Below, in pieces: positions 15,591 to 25,347 of a DNA stretch of 39,669 nt. This stretch comes from Bacteriovorax sp. (GTDB taxonomy: Bacteria; Bdellovibrionota; Bacteriovoracia; Bacteriovoracales; Bacteriovoracaceae), in assembly GCA_014378525.1 (NCBI GenBank), contig JACMNL010000072.1, positions 1 to 39,669 of the forward strand, in the 5' to 3' direction. Each line of letters starts with the position of its first letter. The stretch's first letter is position 1. A program made the position numbers and the translations under genes. Below the pieces are notes generated by a model. The model was not told the origin of the DNA. It did not search any database and saw only the letters and a list, made by a program, of their open reading frames with translations.

Positions 15591-16847
15591 TTACTTCGAT
15601 TCACAAAAATATTGATTTCCAACAGGATCAATGAAAATAAAATCGCTTATCATTTTTTCCTTATTTTCAATTTCAATATAATTAATAAATTCTTTTCCCT
15701 TTAAAGGTTCTAGTAGCTCTGTTAAATCTACAAATTTTTTCTTATCTTTATCAAACTTTAATAAAGTCACATAATATTCTTGTGGGACATACTCTTGAAG
15801 TCCTCTTGCTTTAACCATCAGAATTCCATCTTTTCCTGTGCTGTTTTTATCTATTTTTATCAGACCCATTCTTGCCAGCCAGACACCCTTAGTTTCAAAA
15901 ACAGGCGATTCATCCCCATTAAAAGAGAACTCGCAATCGTCCCCTTGCTCGTAGTATTCAACATAAGCATTCTGAACTTTTGCATCATGATAAAGAGCTA
16001 ACATTCCCTCTAGTGAATTGTCTGGATTAAAATCCACTGTCTTCATATCTATACAGCACCAATCATCACCCATTCTTCTTTTTGGAAAATTCTTAATGTC
16101 TTTATCCAGAAAATATCCTTCGCCATTATTTTTTAGAATGATTTCACATTCGTACGGAAAATCGTTTCCAAGTGATCCCAATGCAAGGTTTAGTCTTCCT
16201 TTCGAATCTTTAAATTTAGTTCCAGAAAGAGGTATAAACTTTCTATCGTTTATAATATTTGGCAATCTGTCTTTGCCAGAAGTCATGCTTTTACCTTGCT
16301 CATTTATCAAGAAAAGTGAAGTGGCCGAGTCCCTATAAAATAGATTGAATACCATCAGCTCGGGATATCCATCACCATCCCAATCTCCAGAGCAACCTCC
16401 AAAAATAAATGATTGAGGATATTTTATAAAATCAATATTTTCTTTGAACTGGTTATCGTGACCTTCAAAAAAATAGATCTTTCCTCCTGGAAAAGGATCA
16501 ATATCATGGCCATGATCAAAAACGACAAGATCAAGATCGTGAGAATTTCTAAAGTTATCCTGAAGGAAATTTCTCGCATGAACAAATCCATGTGAAAAAG
16601 AATAAAAGTTTTCAAGATAAACATTTTTCTTTAATTTTTCATCATACTTATAAGTAAAACAAGGAAGCGCATTTTCAGACAAAGGATACTTTAGCGTTAA
16701 AATCAAAACCGATTCTTCACCTGTTTTGTGACTTTTCACTTTAAAAAGATCGTGCAAACTGGTTGAAGGGACATCACCCTCTATAAAGTAAAATTTAAAT
16801 TTTTCAGTTTCTCCAATGAATTTTTTTTCATTAGACTCAAAAATCAT
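15591..16847 (-). CDS. FG-GAP/VCBS-like beta-propeller protein without signal peptide
   Basis: 418 residues. Three or more repeats look like integrin-type propeller blades: DLDLVVFDHGHD, then GDWDGDGYPELMVFNLFY, which has the Ca-binding D-x-D-x-D-G pattern, and VDFNPDNSLEGMLALYHD. Such folds usually mediate surface adhesion or polysaccharide handling and carry a signal peptide, but none is visible here: the N-terminus MIFESNEKKFIGETEKF is hydrophilic. It is translationally coupled to the stand-alone SPASM gene (4-base overlap), which suggests a cytoplasmic scaffold or substrate for the radical SAM proteins. The function is an inference. Confidence 0.55.
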   Translation of the reverse strand: MIFESNEKKFIGETEKFKFYFIEGDVPSTSLHDLFKVKSHKTGEESVLILTLKYPLSENALPCFTYKYDEKLKKNVYLENFYSFSHGFVHARNFLQDNFRNSHDLDLVVFDHGHDIDPFPGGKIYFFEGHDNQFKENIDFIKYPQSFIFGGCSGDWDGDGYPELMVFNLFYRDSATSLFLINEQGKSMTSGKDRLPNIINDRKFIPLSGTKFKDSKGRLNLALGSLGNDFPYECEIILKNNGEGYFLDKDIKNFPKRRMGDDWCCIDMKTVDFNPDNSLEGMLALYHDAKVQNAYVEYYEQGDDCEFSFNGDESPVFETKGVWLARMGLIKIDKNSTGKDGILMVKARGLQEYVPQEYYVTLLKFDKDKKKFVDLTELLEPLKGKEFINYIEIENKEKMISDFIFIDPVGNQYFCESK

Positions 16848-17224
16848 TCATCTTCTCTTTTAATGTTCAACAGTTCAGCAAAGTCAGTATTATTGTTAAC
16901 ATGTGAACAGATCTGGCAAAAACCAAACTCTGAGTCCTTTAAGTGAAACTTTCTTTTATGGATATGTAGAAACTTTGCTCTCCATGAATAATAACTTGCC
17001 GAATGCCAAACTTCATCAAAGCTTGTTTCATTTATATTTCCCATATTAAATGGAGAAATACAGCATGCCTTAACATTTCCATCCACCTCAAAGCGAACAT
17101 ATGTAAAAGCAATCGTGCACGGAATTCTCTGATATAAATCACCAGGTAAATTTCCGTTAATGACACCTGTTTTAAAACTAGCTTCTTCAATTTCACTCGG
17201 CTCAGTGATATCTAATTCATCCAT
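16844..17224 (-). CDS. Stand-alone SPASM domain protein
   Basis: 126 residues that hold only a SPASM-like auxiliary iron-sulfur cluster domain. The sequence shows IPCTIAFTYVRFEVDGNVKACC, then the G-x-I...SFDEVWHSASYYSWR element, and a final CQIC. This is the C-terminal half normally fused to a radical SAM core. It has its own ribosome site (AGAGG six bases before ATG) and begins 13 bases after the radical SAM gene at 17238, which lacks a SPASM domain. The two are out of frame with each other. They probably form a two-protein enzyme. Confidence 0.75.
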   Translation of the reverse strand: MDELDITEPSEIEEASFKTGVINGNLPGDLYQRIPCTIAFTYVRFEVDGNVKACCISPFNMGNINETSFDEVWHSASYYSWRAKFLHIHKRKFHLKDSEFGFCQICSHVNNNTDFAELLNIKREDE

Positions 17225-17237
17225 AAAAACCTCTAGT

Positions 17238-18617
17238 TCATGCTATCGCTATTTTTTCAATATACTCTTTGAAAAGCAGGTTAACTTTCAGCTCCTCAGC
17301 TTTTACCAGGACCTGGGACATCAAATCTTTAAACTCTTCATATTCTGCTTGTGGAATTATAAATTTTTTATGGATGGGTCCGTGCACTTCAAGTGGCTTG
17401 AGCCAGACAGCTACGCCAAGCTCTGCTGCAAGCTCAATCATCTTTACGGCTTCTTTATAATTATAGAGATTAATAATCTGAAGCATGACAACTTCAATTC
17501 CAAAACCATCCCTATTTCTCAACATTGCACTATAACGAATATTAGAAATTACTTTATCAAATACTTCTTTTGTCTGACGTGGTCTGACTGTTTTATAAAC
17601 ATCAGCTGAGGCAGCAGAAACGTTTACTATAAATCTGAACTTTTTTCCGCCTTTTCCAAGTTGATGTAAAAAATCTAATTCGGCCATACTTGGATATTCA
17701 TAATTACTCAGGACTTCGATCTGCATTCCACGATTTCGCCAACTGCTGATAATATCCAGCCAATTGGGATGTGTTAATGGATCACCGGCTCCGCCAAACT
17801 GCACTTCTTTAACTGTAAATGGAAGACTTTCAAGAATCTCAATTGCCTTCTCATGTGGCATTTGCCTGTTCATGAAATTTTTTAAATTATCATCGAGCTT
17901 ATTAGTGCCAGAATTTTTCTTGGATTCTTCTATAAAATCAGGCCCCCATAAACCGCAAAAAACACATGAGTGAGTGCATTTGTTTGAAAGATCTATATGG
18001 ACAGTAGTAATACCTGAAAAAGTATTAAGTGTTTTTTTATTCCACTCATCCCAGTATGGGTTATCAAAATTAAAATAAATTTTTTTCTTGAAACCTCTAA
18101 TTCTCAAATATTCAAAAGCTTCTTTAACTCGCTTAACATCCTGCCCTTTTGGTTCCCCCGGCATACGAAGAAAAATAAATGGAAGATTAAAACGTTGAAA
18201 AAATTCCCAGATTGTAGGGCCTAATGTGTAATCAGATAAAAAAGTAATTTCTGGAATCACAGACCCTTTATACTTTACTTGGTCTAAAATTATAGAAAAT
18301 TTCTTAATTGCATCAGCATCAATATTCGAAAAAATCGAGCTGCCAGTAGAGTCGCTGCTTTTCTCGTTTAAGGTTACCGTAAATCCAACCCACTTTGCCT
18401 TTTTAGCATCAAACAAAACATCAGGCTCAAGTCCTTTCAATGTGTCGTTTACAGAAATATAAATTTCTTCGCTCATCTCGGCTAATTTATTAATCTGTAA
18501 TTCAACTTCCTCATCAGTTATGGAATGAAAGCTTGAAGGCAGTCTAATAAAAGTGAATTCATTTTTATGAATCGAGATCCTTATAGGATCATTTTTAAAT
18601 AAATTTATTGCATACAT
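17238..18617 (-). CDS. Radical SAM protein with about 200-residue N-terminal extension, no SPASM
   Basis: 459 residues. The cluster motif CTHSCVFC is at C214, C218 and C221, and QFGGAGDPL near 274 replaces the usual GGEPL. The N-terminal 200 residues form a separate domain of alpha-beta character that I do not recognise, with IYISVNDTLKGLEPDVLFD and FNLPFIFLRMPGEPKG. The core ends at KEYIEKIAIA just after the barrel, with no auxiliary cysteines, and the SPASM domain is supplied by the next gene. It is the first gene of the cluster A operon. The upstream 130 bases contain only weak promoter-like boxes. Confidence 0.8.
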   Translation of the reverse strand: MYAINLFKNDPIRISIHKNEFTFIRLPSSFHSITDEEVELQINKLAEMSEEIYISVNDTLKGLEPDVLFDAKKAKWVGFTVTLNEKSSDSTGSSIFSNIDADAIKKFSIILDQVKYKGSVIPEITFLSDYTLGPTIWEFFQRFNLPFIFLRMPGEPKGQDVKRVKEAFEYLRIRGFKKKIYFNFDNPYWDEWNKKTLNTFSGITTVHIDLSNKCTHSCVFCGLWGPDFIEESKKNSGTNKLDDNLKNFMNRQMPHEKAIEILESLPFTVKEVQFGGAGDPLTHPNWLDIISSWRNRGMQIEVLSNYEYPSMAELDFLHQLGKGGKKFRFIVNVSAASADVYKTVRPRQTKEVFDKVISNIRYSAMLRNRDGFGIEVVMLQIINLYNYKEAVKMIELAAELGVAVWLKPLEVHGPIHKKFIIPQAEYEEFKDLMSQVLVKAEELKVNLLFKEYIEKIAIA

Positions 18618-18746
18618 ACGGAAAATGGTAACAACTTATTAGCGCATCTACAAACCCCAAGTGCAAATTCATTTGAGAATGACCTTAGGTTTTAATATTT
18701 GACTCTATGGATAAGCCATATCAAAACGTTATTATATGGTGTTAGG

Positions 18747-19880
18747 CTATATTAATTTTTTAATGAAAAGGTCGTTCATTAATGAGTCTAATAGTAAAAA
18801 TCCTTTGCTCGTAAGTGAAAGGTGACCGTTCGAAATCTTGGCCGTTCCATCTTCTTCCCATTTATGACTCACTTCATTCCACTGAGGATTACTCTCTATT
18901 TTTTCCAGTATATTAATACCTATTGAGCGAAGGGACGTATATAATTCCTCCAACTCAAATTCTTTGTTATTGAGAATCTCTTCTTCCAAGACGGCTTCTT
19001 TCGTTTTCCATTTATACCTGATCTTTTCTTCTGCTAAAAAACCAGTGGCCGATGGTCCCAGGGCCGCGACAGTACTGGATTTCCAGTAATTTAAATTATG
19101 TTTTGATTCGAATCCAGGAAGGGCAAAATTTGAAACTTCATAATGACTATAACCTGCATTTTTTAAAAAATCGGCCACATCTAGATATTCTTTTTCAATC
19201 CATTCCTCATTGGGCAATTGAGCAAAATGAGTATAATTGTTTTTTACAGTTAGGATGTAAACACTAAAATGCTTAGGCGAATAATTAAGAACTCTTTTAA
19301 GCTCACTAATAACATCTCTTTTAAGATCATTTGAATATGGAAGGCCTAACATAAAATCTACAGAGAAATTTAAATTTTCCTTATGAAAATATTCTAACGT
19401 TTCATATACATCATCGATTGTATGAACCCGATCCAGGTTTTTAATGACCTGACCATCCATTGATTGAATGCCTAAAGAGAATCGATTCACTCCTATTTTT
19501 CTCCACTCAGACAAAATCTCATGAGACCAGCTTCCGGGATTTACTTCCAGAGTGAATTCACAATCAGAAGAGAGTTGAATATTATTTTTAATAAAAAAAG
19601 ATTCTAGGTATCTGGTACCTTCAAGACCCCACAAAGAAGGAGTTCCTCCACCTATATAAAGTGTTTTTAAGGGTACCCAGGAATAACCATTCTTTTTGAT
19701 CAATTTCTCATGTTCTACATATGCAGCATCCAGATAACCATGAAAGTCATTAAGTTCAAGATCACGGTTTTTAGGAACTTTTTTATAAAAATCGCAATAA
19801 TTGCAAAGGTGCCTGCAGAAAGGAAAATGCAAATAAAGAGATTCAATGTTTTTTTTCATTTCAAGAAGCTTCTTATTCAT
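18747..19880 (-). CDS. hemW: Radical SAM heme chaperone HemW-like protein
   Basis: 377 residues, close to the usual HemW length. The motif CRHLCNYC (C22, C26, C29) follows LYLHFPF, and YIGGGTPS near residue 72 is typical of the HemN/HemW family. HemW binds heme and does not oxidise coproporphyrinogen; the short N-terminus without the longer HemN extension fits HemW rather than HemN, but the split within this family is not certain by eye. It belongs to the housekeeping part: it is divergent from the M16 peptidase gene and is not coupled to cluster A, from which 129 bases separate it. Confidence 0.83.
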   Translation of the reverse strand: MNKKLLEMKKNIESLYLHFPFCRHLCNYCDFYKKVPKNRDLELNDFHGYLDAAYVEHEKLIKKNGYSWVPLKTLYIGGGTPSLWGLEGTRYLESFFIKNNIQLSSDCEFTLEVNPGSWSHEILSEWRKIGVNRFSLGIQSMDGQVIKNLDRVHTIDDVYETLEYFHKENLNFSVDFMLGLPYSNDLKRDVISELKRVLNYSPKHFSVYILTVKNNYTHFAQLPNEEWIEKEYLDVADFLKNAGYSHYEVSNFALPGFESKHNLNYWKSSTVAALGPSATGFLAEEKIRYKWKTKEAVLEEEILNNKEFELEELYTSLRSIGINILEKIESNPQWNEVSHKWEEDGTAKISNGHLSLTSKGFLLLDSLMNDLFIKKLI

Positions 19881-19917
19881 AGAAAATTTCTATTATGTGG
19901 TGTTTTATACTTACAGG

Positions 19918-19923
19918 TATAAT
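19918..19923 (+). promoter_or_regulatory. TATAAT -10 box upstream of the M16 peptidase
   Basis: A perfect TATAAT lies about 45 bases before the ATG at 19968. No good -35 hexamer is present 16-18 bases upstream. AAGGAAA precedes the ATG by seven bases and sets the start. Confidence 0.45.
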
Positions 19924-19967
19924 AAGATCATTGAGACCATATTAAAAGAATATAAGGAAATACCAAT

Positions 19968-22538
19968 ATGCAATATGAACTGTGCACTTTAAAAAACAAT
20001 CTAAAGACACTTTTTGTCCATTCGCCAGGTTCAACTGCAGCGACAGTTCAAATCTGGTTTCGTGCAGGAAGCGCACTAGAGAAGCATGACAATGAAGGAA
20101 TTGCACATTTTTTAGAGCATATGTTTTTTAAAGGAACTGAAACCAGACCTGGTGCAAAGATCGCTCATGAAGTTGAAACTTTTGGTGGAGAAATTAATGC
20201 TTTCACTTCTTTTGATTACACTTGTTACTACATCAATACACCCAATACTAAACTAGATGATACTATCAACATCCTTATGGATATGGTCGCTAATCCTTTA
20301 TTCAAGGAAGAAGATTTAATTCCAGAGCGTGGAGTAGTATTTGAAGAGTATCGTCGATCTATTGATAGTCCAAGCCAGTTTGCTTTCTCAAAACTTCAGG
20401 CCGCTTCTTTCGAAGGAAGTTATGCGCACCCGATTCTTGGAAGAGAAGATACAATAAAGAATTTTTCAAGAGAACAACTACATTCGTTCCGAAATAATTT
20501 TTACAATCTATCGAACTCACTTCTTATCGTCGCTGGAGATATAACAAAAAAAGATGAACTCGTTAAAGTAATTGAAAAATATAAATTACCCAGTGGTCCA
20601 GAAAGTGCTTTTCCAGGGTTTGAATTAAAAAAAGAATCTACTCTTGAAATTCACCAGAAAGAAGTTGGTATGGCTACATTGACTATGGTTATTAAGGCTC
20701 CACAGTATCTTGATAAAGATGCTGCTAGTGAAGACCTGGCCGTCAATTGCCTTGGCTTCGGTGAAACATCAAGATTATATGACTCTCTCGTTCTCGATAA
20801 AACGCTGGCAAACTCTGCATCAGCCTCTACGATGTTCATGTCTAAAGGTGGCGCTCACTTTATCAGACTAGTGTTCCCTTACAAAAACATGGCAGAACTT
20901 CTAAAGAAATTTATGGTGACTGTTGAAGAAGCTCTTGATAAAGGATTGGCCACTGATGAAATCCAAAAAATTAAGAATCAATATCTTTCTTCAAAGATTT
21001 ATGAAAGAGAGTCTATTGAATCATTCTCTTTCTCACTGGGACATAGTTATGCTCAAAGCGGTGATATTAAGTGCGAAGAAGAATTCATTGATAGAATTAA
21101 AAATACTACTCCAAGTGCGGTTAATCAGTCTTTAAAGAATATATTTTCTAATAATATTCACATGACACTACAACTTCCAAAAGAAGCTGATGCTGCCAAA
21201 AGCAAAAAAGAATTGGTCAGTCTTCAGAATAAATTTAAGGCCCTCAAGAAAAAGTTAACCACGGGTATAAAATCAAAATATAAGACTGAAGGTTCAAAAT
21301 TTGATCAGCAAGTGCAGCTAATTAAAGTTAAACCTGGTGTAACTTTTATCTACCGTCAGAATAAAATGACTCCTACATTTGTTCTTCACGCATATCTTCG
21401 AGGCGGATTAACTGAAGAAACAGCAAAAAATAACGGAACTTACCACTTGCTGAGTTCAATGCTCACAAAAGGCCACAACAAGGTCAGCTATGATAAAATT
21501 AAAAAATCACTCGAAGAAAAATCTGCAAGTATTTCCGGATTTTCAGGCAAAAATGCATATGGGCTTTTAATGCATGGATTAAGTGAAAACTTTCAGGAAT
21601 TATTTACTCACTTCACAGGAGCATTCATTTCTCCAGATATGCCTGCCAAATACTTAAGTCATGAAAAGCAATTTTCTTTGCGAGGCCTGGTTAATCAAAA
21701 GGAAGATCCTGTTAAACAATGTTTCAAAGAAGCACAGCGATTATTTTTTGATAAACATCCATATGCTTTGAATCCAATTGGTACTGAGAAATCTATTAAA
21801 GCGACTACTCAAAAAAACCTGATTGATACTCATAAAAAGAATTTAAAGAATCAGGAAGTGTTGATCACTTATTGTGGTGATAGTGAATTGCAGGAAGTTT
21901 TAGCTACGCTTGAACCTATGTTTGAGAGCCTGGCCCCAAGAAAAAGTAAGGCCCTTAATTTCAAAAAATATAAGCCAACTGTTGGCGTAGAAAAATTTAT
22001 TTTATTCAATCGAGAACAGACTCAGATTTTTCATGGAATTCCTTGTGGGAAAATGGGTTCACCTGAAAATTTATATTTAAAAATGCTCGCATCTCATTTG
22101 TCAGGACAATCATCTGAACTTTTTGTAGAAGTACGTGACCGTCAGGGCCTTTGTTATTCGGCTCAACCTGTGCATTTTGCGGCGATTGAAGGCGGTTACT
22201 TTGGAATTTATATGGCTTCTGGTTTTGATAAGGTTAAACCGGCCATTGCTGCAATTAAAGATCTCATTGGTAGAATTAAAGAAAACGGTCTTCCTAGAGA
22301 AGATTTTGAAAGAATTAAAACAATGATAAAGGGACAAAATCTTATTAATGTTCAAACGAATGAAGATTTTGCCAGCATCTACTCTGTCCCAGTTTTACAA
22401 GCTCAAGGGTTAGATTATTACTACAAAGGCAATAAAGAAATTGAAGATCTGAAGTATGATGATTTTCAAAAAAATATTAAAAAAGTTCTTTCACAGAAAT
22501 GGAATACAATTATAGTTGGGCGAGAAACAAAAGCTTAA
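19968..22538 (+). CDS. M16 family zinc metalloprotease (pitrilysin/PqqL-like)
   Basis: 856 residues, two M16 halves. The inverted zinc motif HFLEH is at 47-51 and is followed by EVETFGGEINAFTSFDYTCY, then VFEEYRRSIDSPSQ near 128 with the third zinc ligand. The second half, beginning near 455, lacks a catalytic HxxEH but keeps the R-G-G and Y-S-A-x-P-type elements (RDRQGLCYSAQP near 725). This pattern of one active and one inactive half is usual. No signal peptide is visible, so a cytoplasmic or unusual location is likely. Members cleave peptides, including PqqF on the PQQ precursor, but a link to the neighbouring peptide clusters is an inference. Confidence 0.88.
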   Translation: MQYELCTLKNNLKTLFVHSPGSTAATVQIWFRAGSALEKHDNEGIAHFLEHMFFKGTETRPGAKIAHEVETFGGEINAFTSFDYTCYYINTPNTKLDDTINILMDMVANPLFKEEDLIPERGVVFEEYRRSIDSPSQFAFSKLQAASFEGSYAHPILGREDTIKNFSREQLHSFRNNFYNLSNSLLIVAGDITKKDELVKVIEKYKLPSGPESAFPGFELKKESTLEIHQKEVGMATLTMVIKAPQYLDKDAASEDLAVNCLGFGETSRLYDSLVLDKTLANSASASTMFMSKGGAHFIRLVFPYKNMAELLKKFMVTVEEALDKGLATDEIQKIKNQYLSSKIYERESIESFSFSLGHSYAQSGDIKCEEEFIDRIKNTTPSAVNQSLKNIFSNNIHMTLQLPKEADAAKSKKELVSLQNKFKALKKKLTTGIKSKYKTEGSKFDQQVQLIKVKPGVTFIYRQNKMTPTFVLHAYLRGGLTEETAKNNGTYHLLSSMLTKGHNKVSYDKIKKSLEEKSASISGFSGKNAYGLLMHGLSENFQELFTHFTGAFISPDMPAKYLSHEKQFSLRGLVNQKEDPVKQCFKEAQRLFFDKHPYALNPIGTEKSIKATTQKNLIDTHKKNLKNQEVLITYCGDSELQEVLATLEPMFESLAPRKSKALNFKKYKPTVGVEKFILFNREQTQIFHGIPCGKMGSPENLYLKMLASHLSGQSSELFVEVRDRQGLCYSAQPVHFAAIEGGYFGIYMASGFDKVKPAIAAIKDLIGRIKENGLPREDFERIKTMIKGQNLINVQTNEDFASIYSVPVLQAQGLDYYYKGNKEIEDLKYDDFQKNIKKVLSQKWNTIIVGRETKA

Positions 22539-23074
22539 TAAGAATTTTTTCTGTCCTGAAGTAAGAGCCATGGCATGGCAGGATCTGAATCTTTCGAATA
22601 TTTTTGTGCGACAAGATTCATTAGAAGCGTCACATCGCTGAACTGCCTTGCCATCAGTTGATAAAAAGATGGTACATCATAAGCTTCAGGAGAAAATGAA
22701 TTTAATCTTGTGTATGCAATTTTTCCCAAATCTTCATAATATTTTGCATCAATAATTTTTCGATTGAGAGAATCAGCAAAATATCCGCAAATAAACAGTG
22801 ATGTTTCTGCAATATCTTTTAGTATGTGTTTTTGTTTTTCTTTTGGAAATTGAGATGACTCCATCAGTTTGATGCCTAGAATTTTTTCTCGCGCCTTATT
22901 ATTAACCTGCTCAAATAATTTTGATGAATCGCCAAAATTATCCATCACAATACTCGAATAAAAAATTGTTTCCATACGGAGAGGCCTGAGTGCCCGTTTA
23001 TTGAATTCCTGTAAATGGTCAAAGAAAAAAATCTGTAAACTGCTGTCTAAAACTAGTTTTGTATTTTGACTCAT
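22535..23074 (-). CDS. Hypothetical protein, helix-rich
   Basis: 179 residues from the chosen start, MSQNTKLVLDSSLQIFFFDH. A perfect GGAGG lies nine bases upstream of ATG 23074; an in-frame ATG at 23116 has no such site. The predicted content is mostly helical, with scattered aromatic residues and no signal peptide, membrane segment or known motif. I recognise no family. It converges with the M16 gene, whose stop overlaps its own by 4 bases (TTAA), and is divergent from the mutase gene. Confidence 0.7.
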   Translation of the reverse strand: MSQNTKLVLDSSLQIFFFDHLQEFNKRALRPLRMETIFYSSIVMDNFGDSSKLFEQVNNKAREKILGIKLMESSQFPKEKQKHILKDIAETSLFICGYFADSLNRKIIDAKYYEDLGKIAYTRLNSFSPEAYDVPSFYQLMARQFSDVTLLMNLVAQKYSKDSDPAMPWLLLQDRKNSY

Positions 23075-23190
23075 AACAGTTTTCCTCCAGAGTAGTCTGC
23101 CAGAAAGCAGGACCATATTAGATTTTACTTCATTCTGATTTCACTCTAAAATCTAGGTAATTAATTCCCTATTATTTAAGGATGTTTTTC

Positions 23191-25347
23191 ATGGGCAACA
23201 GCTATGAACCTAAACCCTCTACTCTTTCAGACTGGACTAAGCTTGCAGCCAAAGAATCTAAAGGTAAAAAAATTGAAGATTTAGCGTGGAAAAGCCCCGA
23301 AGGGATTGTCGTAAAGCCGCTTTATACACGTATTGATATTAAAGATTTAAAATATACAGACACAATGCCGGGGCTTGAACCCTTCATACGCGGCCCGAAG
23401 GCCAGTATGTATGTCGGAAGGCCATGGACCATCAGACAGTATGCCGGATTTTCTACTGCGGAAGAATCGAATAATTTTTATAGAAAAGCACTGGCCTCAG
23501 GTGGTCAGGGCGTATCAGTTGCATTCGATCTAGCAACACATAGAGGTTACGATTCTGATCATCCTCGCGTTGCTGGAGATGTAGGAAAGGCCGGAGTTGC
23601 TATCGATTCTGTTGAAGACATGAAAATACTATTCAATGAAATACCATTGGATAAAGTTTCCGTATCTATGACAATGAATGGTGCAGTTCTTCCAGTGCTG
23701 GCTAGTTATATCGTGGCAGCTGAAGAGCAAGGTGTTTCACCTGATAAATTATCAGGCACAATCCAGAATGATATCTTAAAAGAATTCATGGTGAGAAATA
23801 CTTATATCTTTCCTCCAGGTCCTTCGATGAAAATCATTGCTGATATTTTTGGCTACACATCAACCCATATGCCAAAATTCAATTCAATCAGTATATCTGG
23901 TTATCACATGCAGGAAGCTGGAGCTGATGCAGTGTTAGAACTTGCATACACTCTAGCTGATGGAAAAGAATATATTGATACTGCTATAAAATCCGGCCTG
24001 GACATTGATCTGTTTGCTCCAAGACTTTCATTCTTTTTTGGTATCGGAATGAATTTCTATATGGAAATTGCAAAACTCAGAGCTGCAAGATTTTTATGGG
24101 ATAAAATTGTTTCAAGTTATAATCCAAAAGATATTAATTCAAAAATTCTAAGAACCCATTGTCAAACTTCCGGCTGGTCTCTTACTGAGCAAGATCCGTA
24201 TAATAATATTATTCGCACTACCGTTGAGGCCATGGCAGCAATTTTTGGTGGTACACAATCACTTCATACAAATGCTTTTGATGAGGCCATCGCTTTGCCT
24301 ACAGATTTTTCTGCCAGAATTGCGCGCAATACTCAGATTGTTTTACAGGAAGAAACACAAATCACTAAGGTTGTAGATCCTTGGGGCGGATCTTATATGA
24401 TGGAATCGCTGACACAAGAAATGGCAGACAAAGCCTGGGAAATTATTCTTGAAGTAGAAAAACAAGGTGGAATGGCGAAAGCTATTGAAACAGGAATTCC
24501 TAAACTTAACATTGAAAAGTCAGCAGCAGGAAAACAAGCTCGCATCGATAAAGGTCTAGATGTTATTGTTGGTGTTAATAAATATAAATTAAAAAATGAA
24601 GATCATATTGATATCCTGGATATTGATAATGAAAAAGTCCGTAAATCACAAATTGAAAGACTGGATCACCTTCGCAGCAATAGAGATGACGAAGTAGTCA
24701 TGGCCACTCTGGAAGACCTGACAGAATATGCCCGAACTGGTAAAGGCAATGCACTTGATCTGGCCGTAAAAGCAGCTCGAGCGCGTGCAAGTGTCGGTGA
24801 AATTACCTATGCGCTTGAGAAAGTATGGGGAAGATACAATGCGACCAACCAGACTGTTTCAGGTGTATATGGACAATCTTTTGAACATGATGAGGGATGG
24901 AAAATGATTCAGGATCAAATTAAATCTTTTGTAGAAAAACACGGCAGAAGACCAAGAATGCTTGTCGCAAAGATGGGTCAGGACGGACATGATAGAGGCG
25001 CTAAAGTCATCGCAACATCATTTGCTGATCTTGGATTTGATATTGATATAGCTCCTCTTTTTTCAACACCAAAAGAAGTTGCCAAACATGCATTGGAAAA
25101 TGACGTACATGTTGTTGGTGTTTCCTCACAAGCAGCAGGACATAAAACGCTAATTCCAGAATTAATCAAAGAACTAAACGAACTTGGCGCAAATGATATT
25201 ATTGTAGTTTGCGGTGGGGTCATTCCGAAGCAGGATTATGAATTTTTATATAAAGCTGGAGTAAAGGGCATCTTCGGGCCAGGTACTGCGATTTCTATTT
25301 CTGCGAGTGAAGTACTGAAATCAATCGAGGAAAATCTGAATGGTTGA
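23191..25347 (+). CDS. scpA: Methylmalonyl-CoA mutase (large subunit with B12 domain)
   Basis: Adenosylcobalamin enzyme that converts (R)-methylmalonyl-CoA to succinyl-CoA. About 718 residues from the chosen start, the usual size of the catalytic (MutB/ScpA) chain. The substrate-binding TIM barrel begins after [22 protein letters not shown]. The C-terminal cobalamin domain has [13 protein letters not shown] near residue 600, with the D-x-H-x-x-G pattern in which His binds cobalt. AAGGA is eight bases before ATG 23191, which I prefer over an ATG at 23182 that touches it. It overlaps meaB by 8 bases. No small subunit lies in the window, so it may act as a homodimer. Confidence 0.96.
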   Translation: MGNSYEPKPSTLSDWTKLAAKESKGKKIEDLAWKSPEGIVVKPLYTRIDIKDLKYTDTMPGLEPFIRGPKASMYVGRPWTIRQYAGFSTAEESNNFYRKALASGGQGVSVAFDLATHRGYDSDHPRVAGDVGKAGVAIDSVEDMKILFNEIPLDKVSVSMTMNGAVLPVLASYIVAAEEQGVSPDKLSGTIQNDILKEFMVRNTYIFPPGPSMKIIADIFGYTSTHMPKFNSISISGYHMQEAGADAVLELAYTLADGKEYIDTAIKSGLDIDLFAPRLSFFFGIGMNFYMEIAKLRAARFLWDKIVSSYNPKDINSKILRTHCQTSGWSLTEQDPYNNIIRTTVEAMAAIFGGTQSLHTNAFDEAIALPTDFSARIARNTQIVLQEETQITKVVDPWGGSYMMESLTQEMADKAWEIILEVEKQGGMAKAIETGIPKLNIEKSAAGKQARIDKGLDVIVGVNKYKLKNEDHIDILDIDNEKVRKSQIERLDHLRSNRDDEVVMATLEDLTEYARTGKGNALDLAVKAARARASVGEITYALEKVWGRYNATNQTVSGVYGQSFEHDEGWKMIQDQIKSFVEKHGRRPRMLVAKMGQDGHDRGAKVIATSFADLGFDIDIAPLFSTPKEVAKHALENDVHVVGVSSQAAGHKTLIPELIKELNELGANDIIVVCGGVIPKQDYEFLYKAGVKGIFGPGTAISISASEVLKSIEENLNG

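Noticed and set aside
16844..18617. Frameshift that breaks one radical SAM-SPASM gene
   Set aside because: The second gene has its own AGAGG ribosome site and ATG, and the first ends cleanly after the barrel, so two genes are more likely; kept as a test in findings.
18747..19880. HemN (oxygen-independent coproporphyrinogen oxidase)
   Set aside because: Length and the short N-terminus fit HemW better; there is no long HemN-type N-terminal extension.
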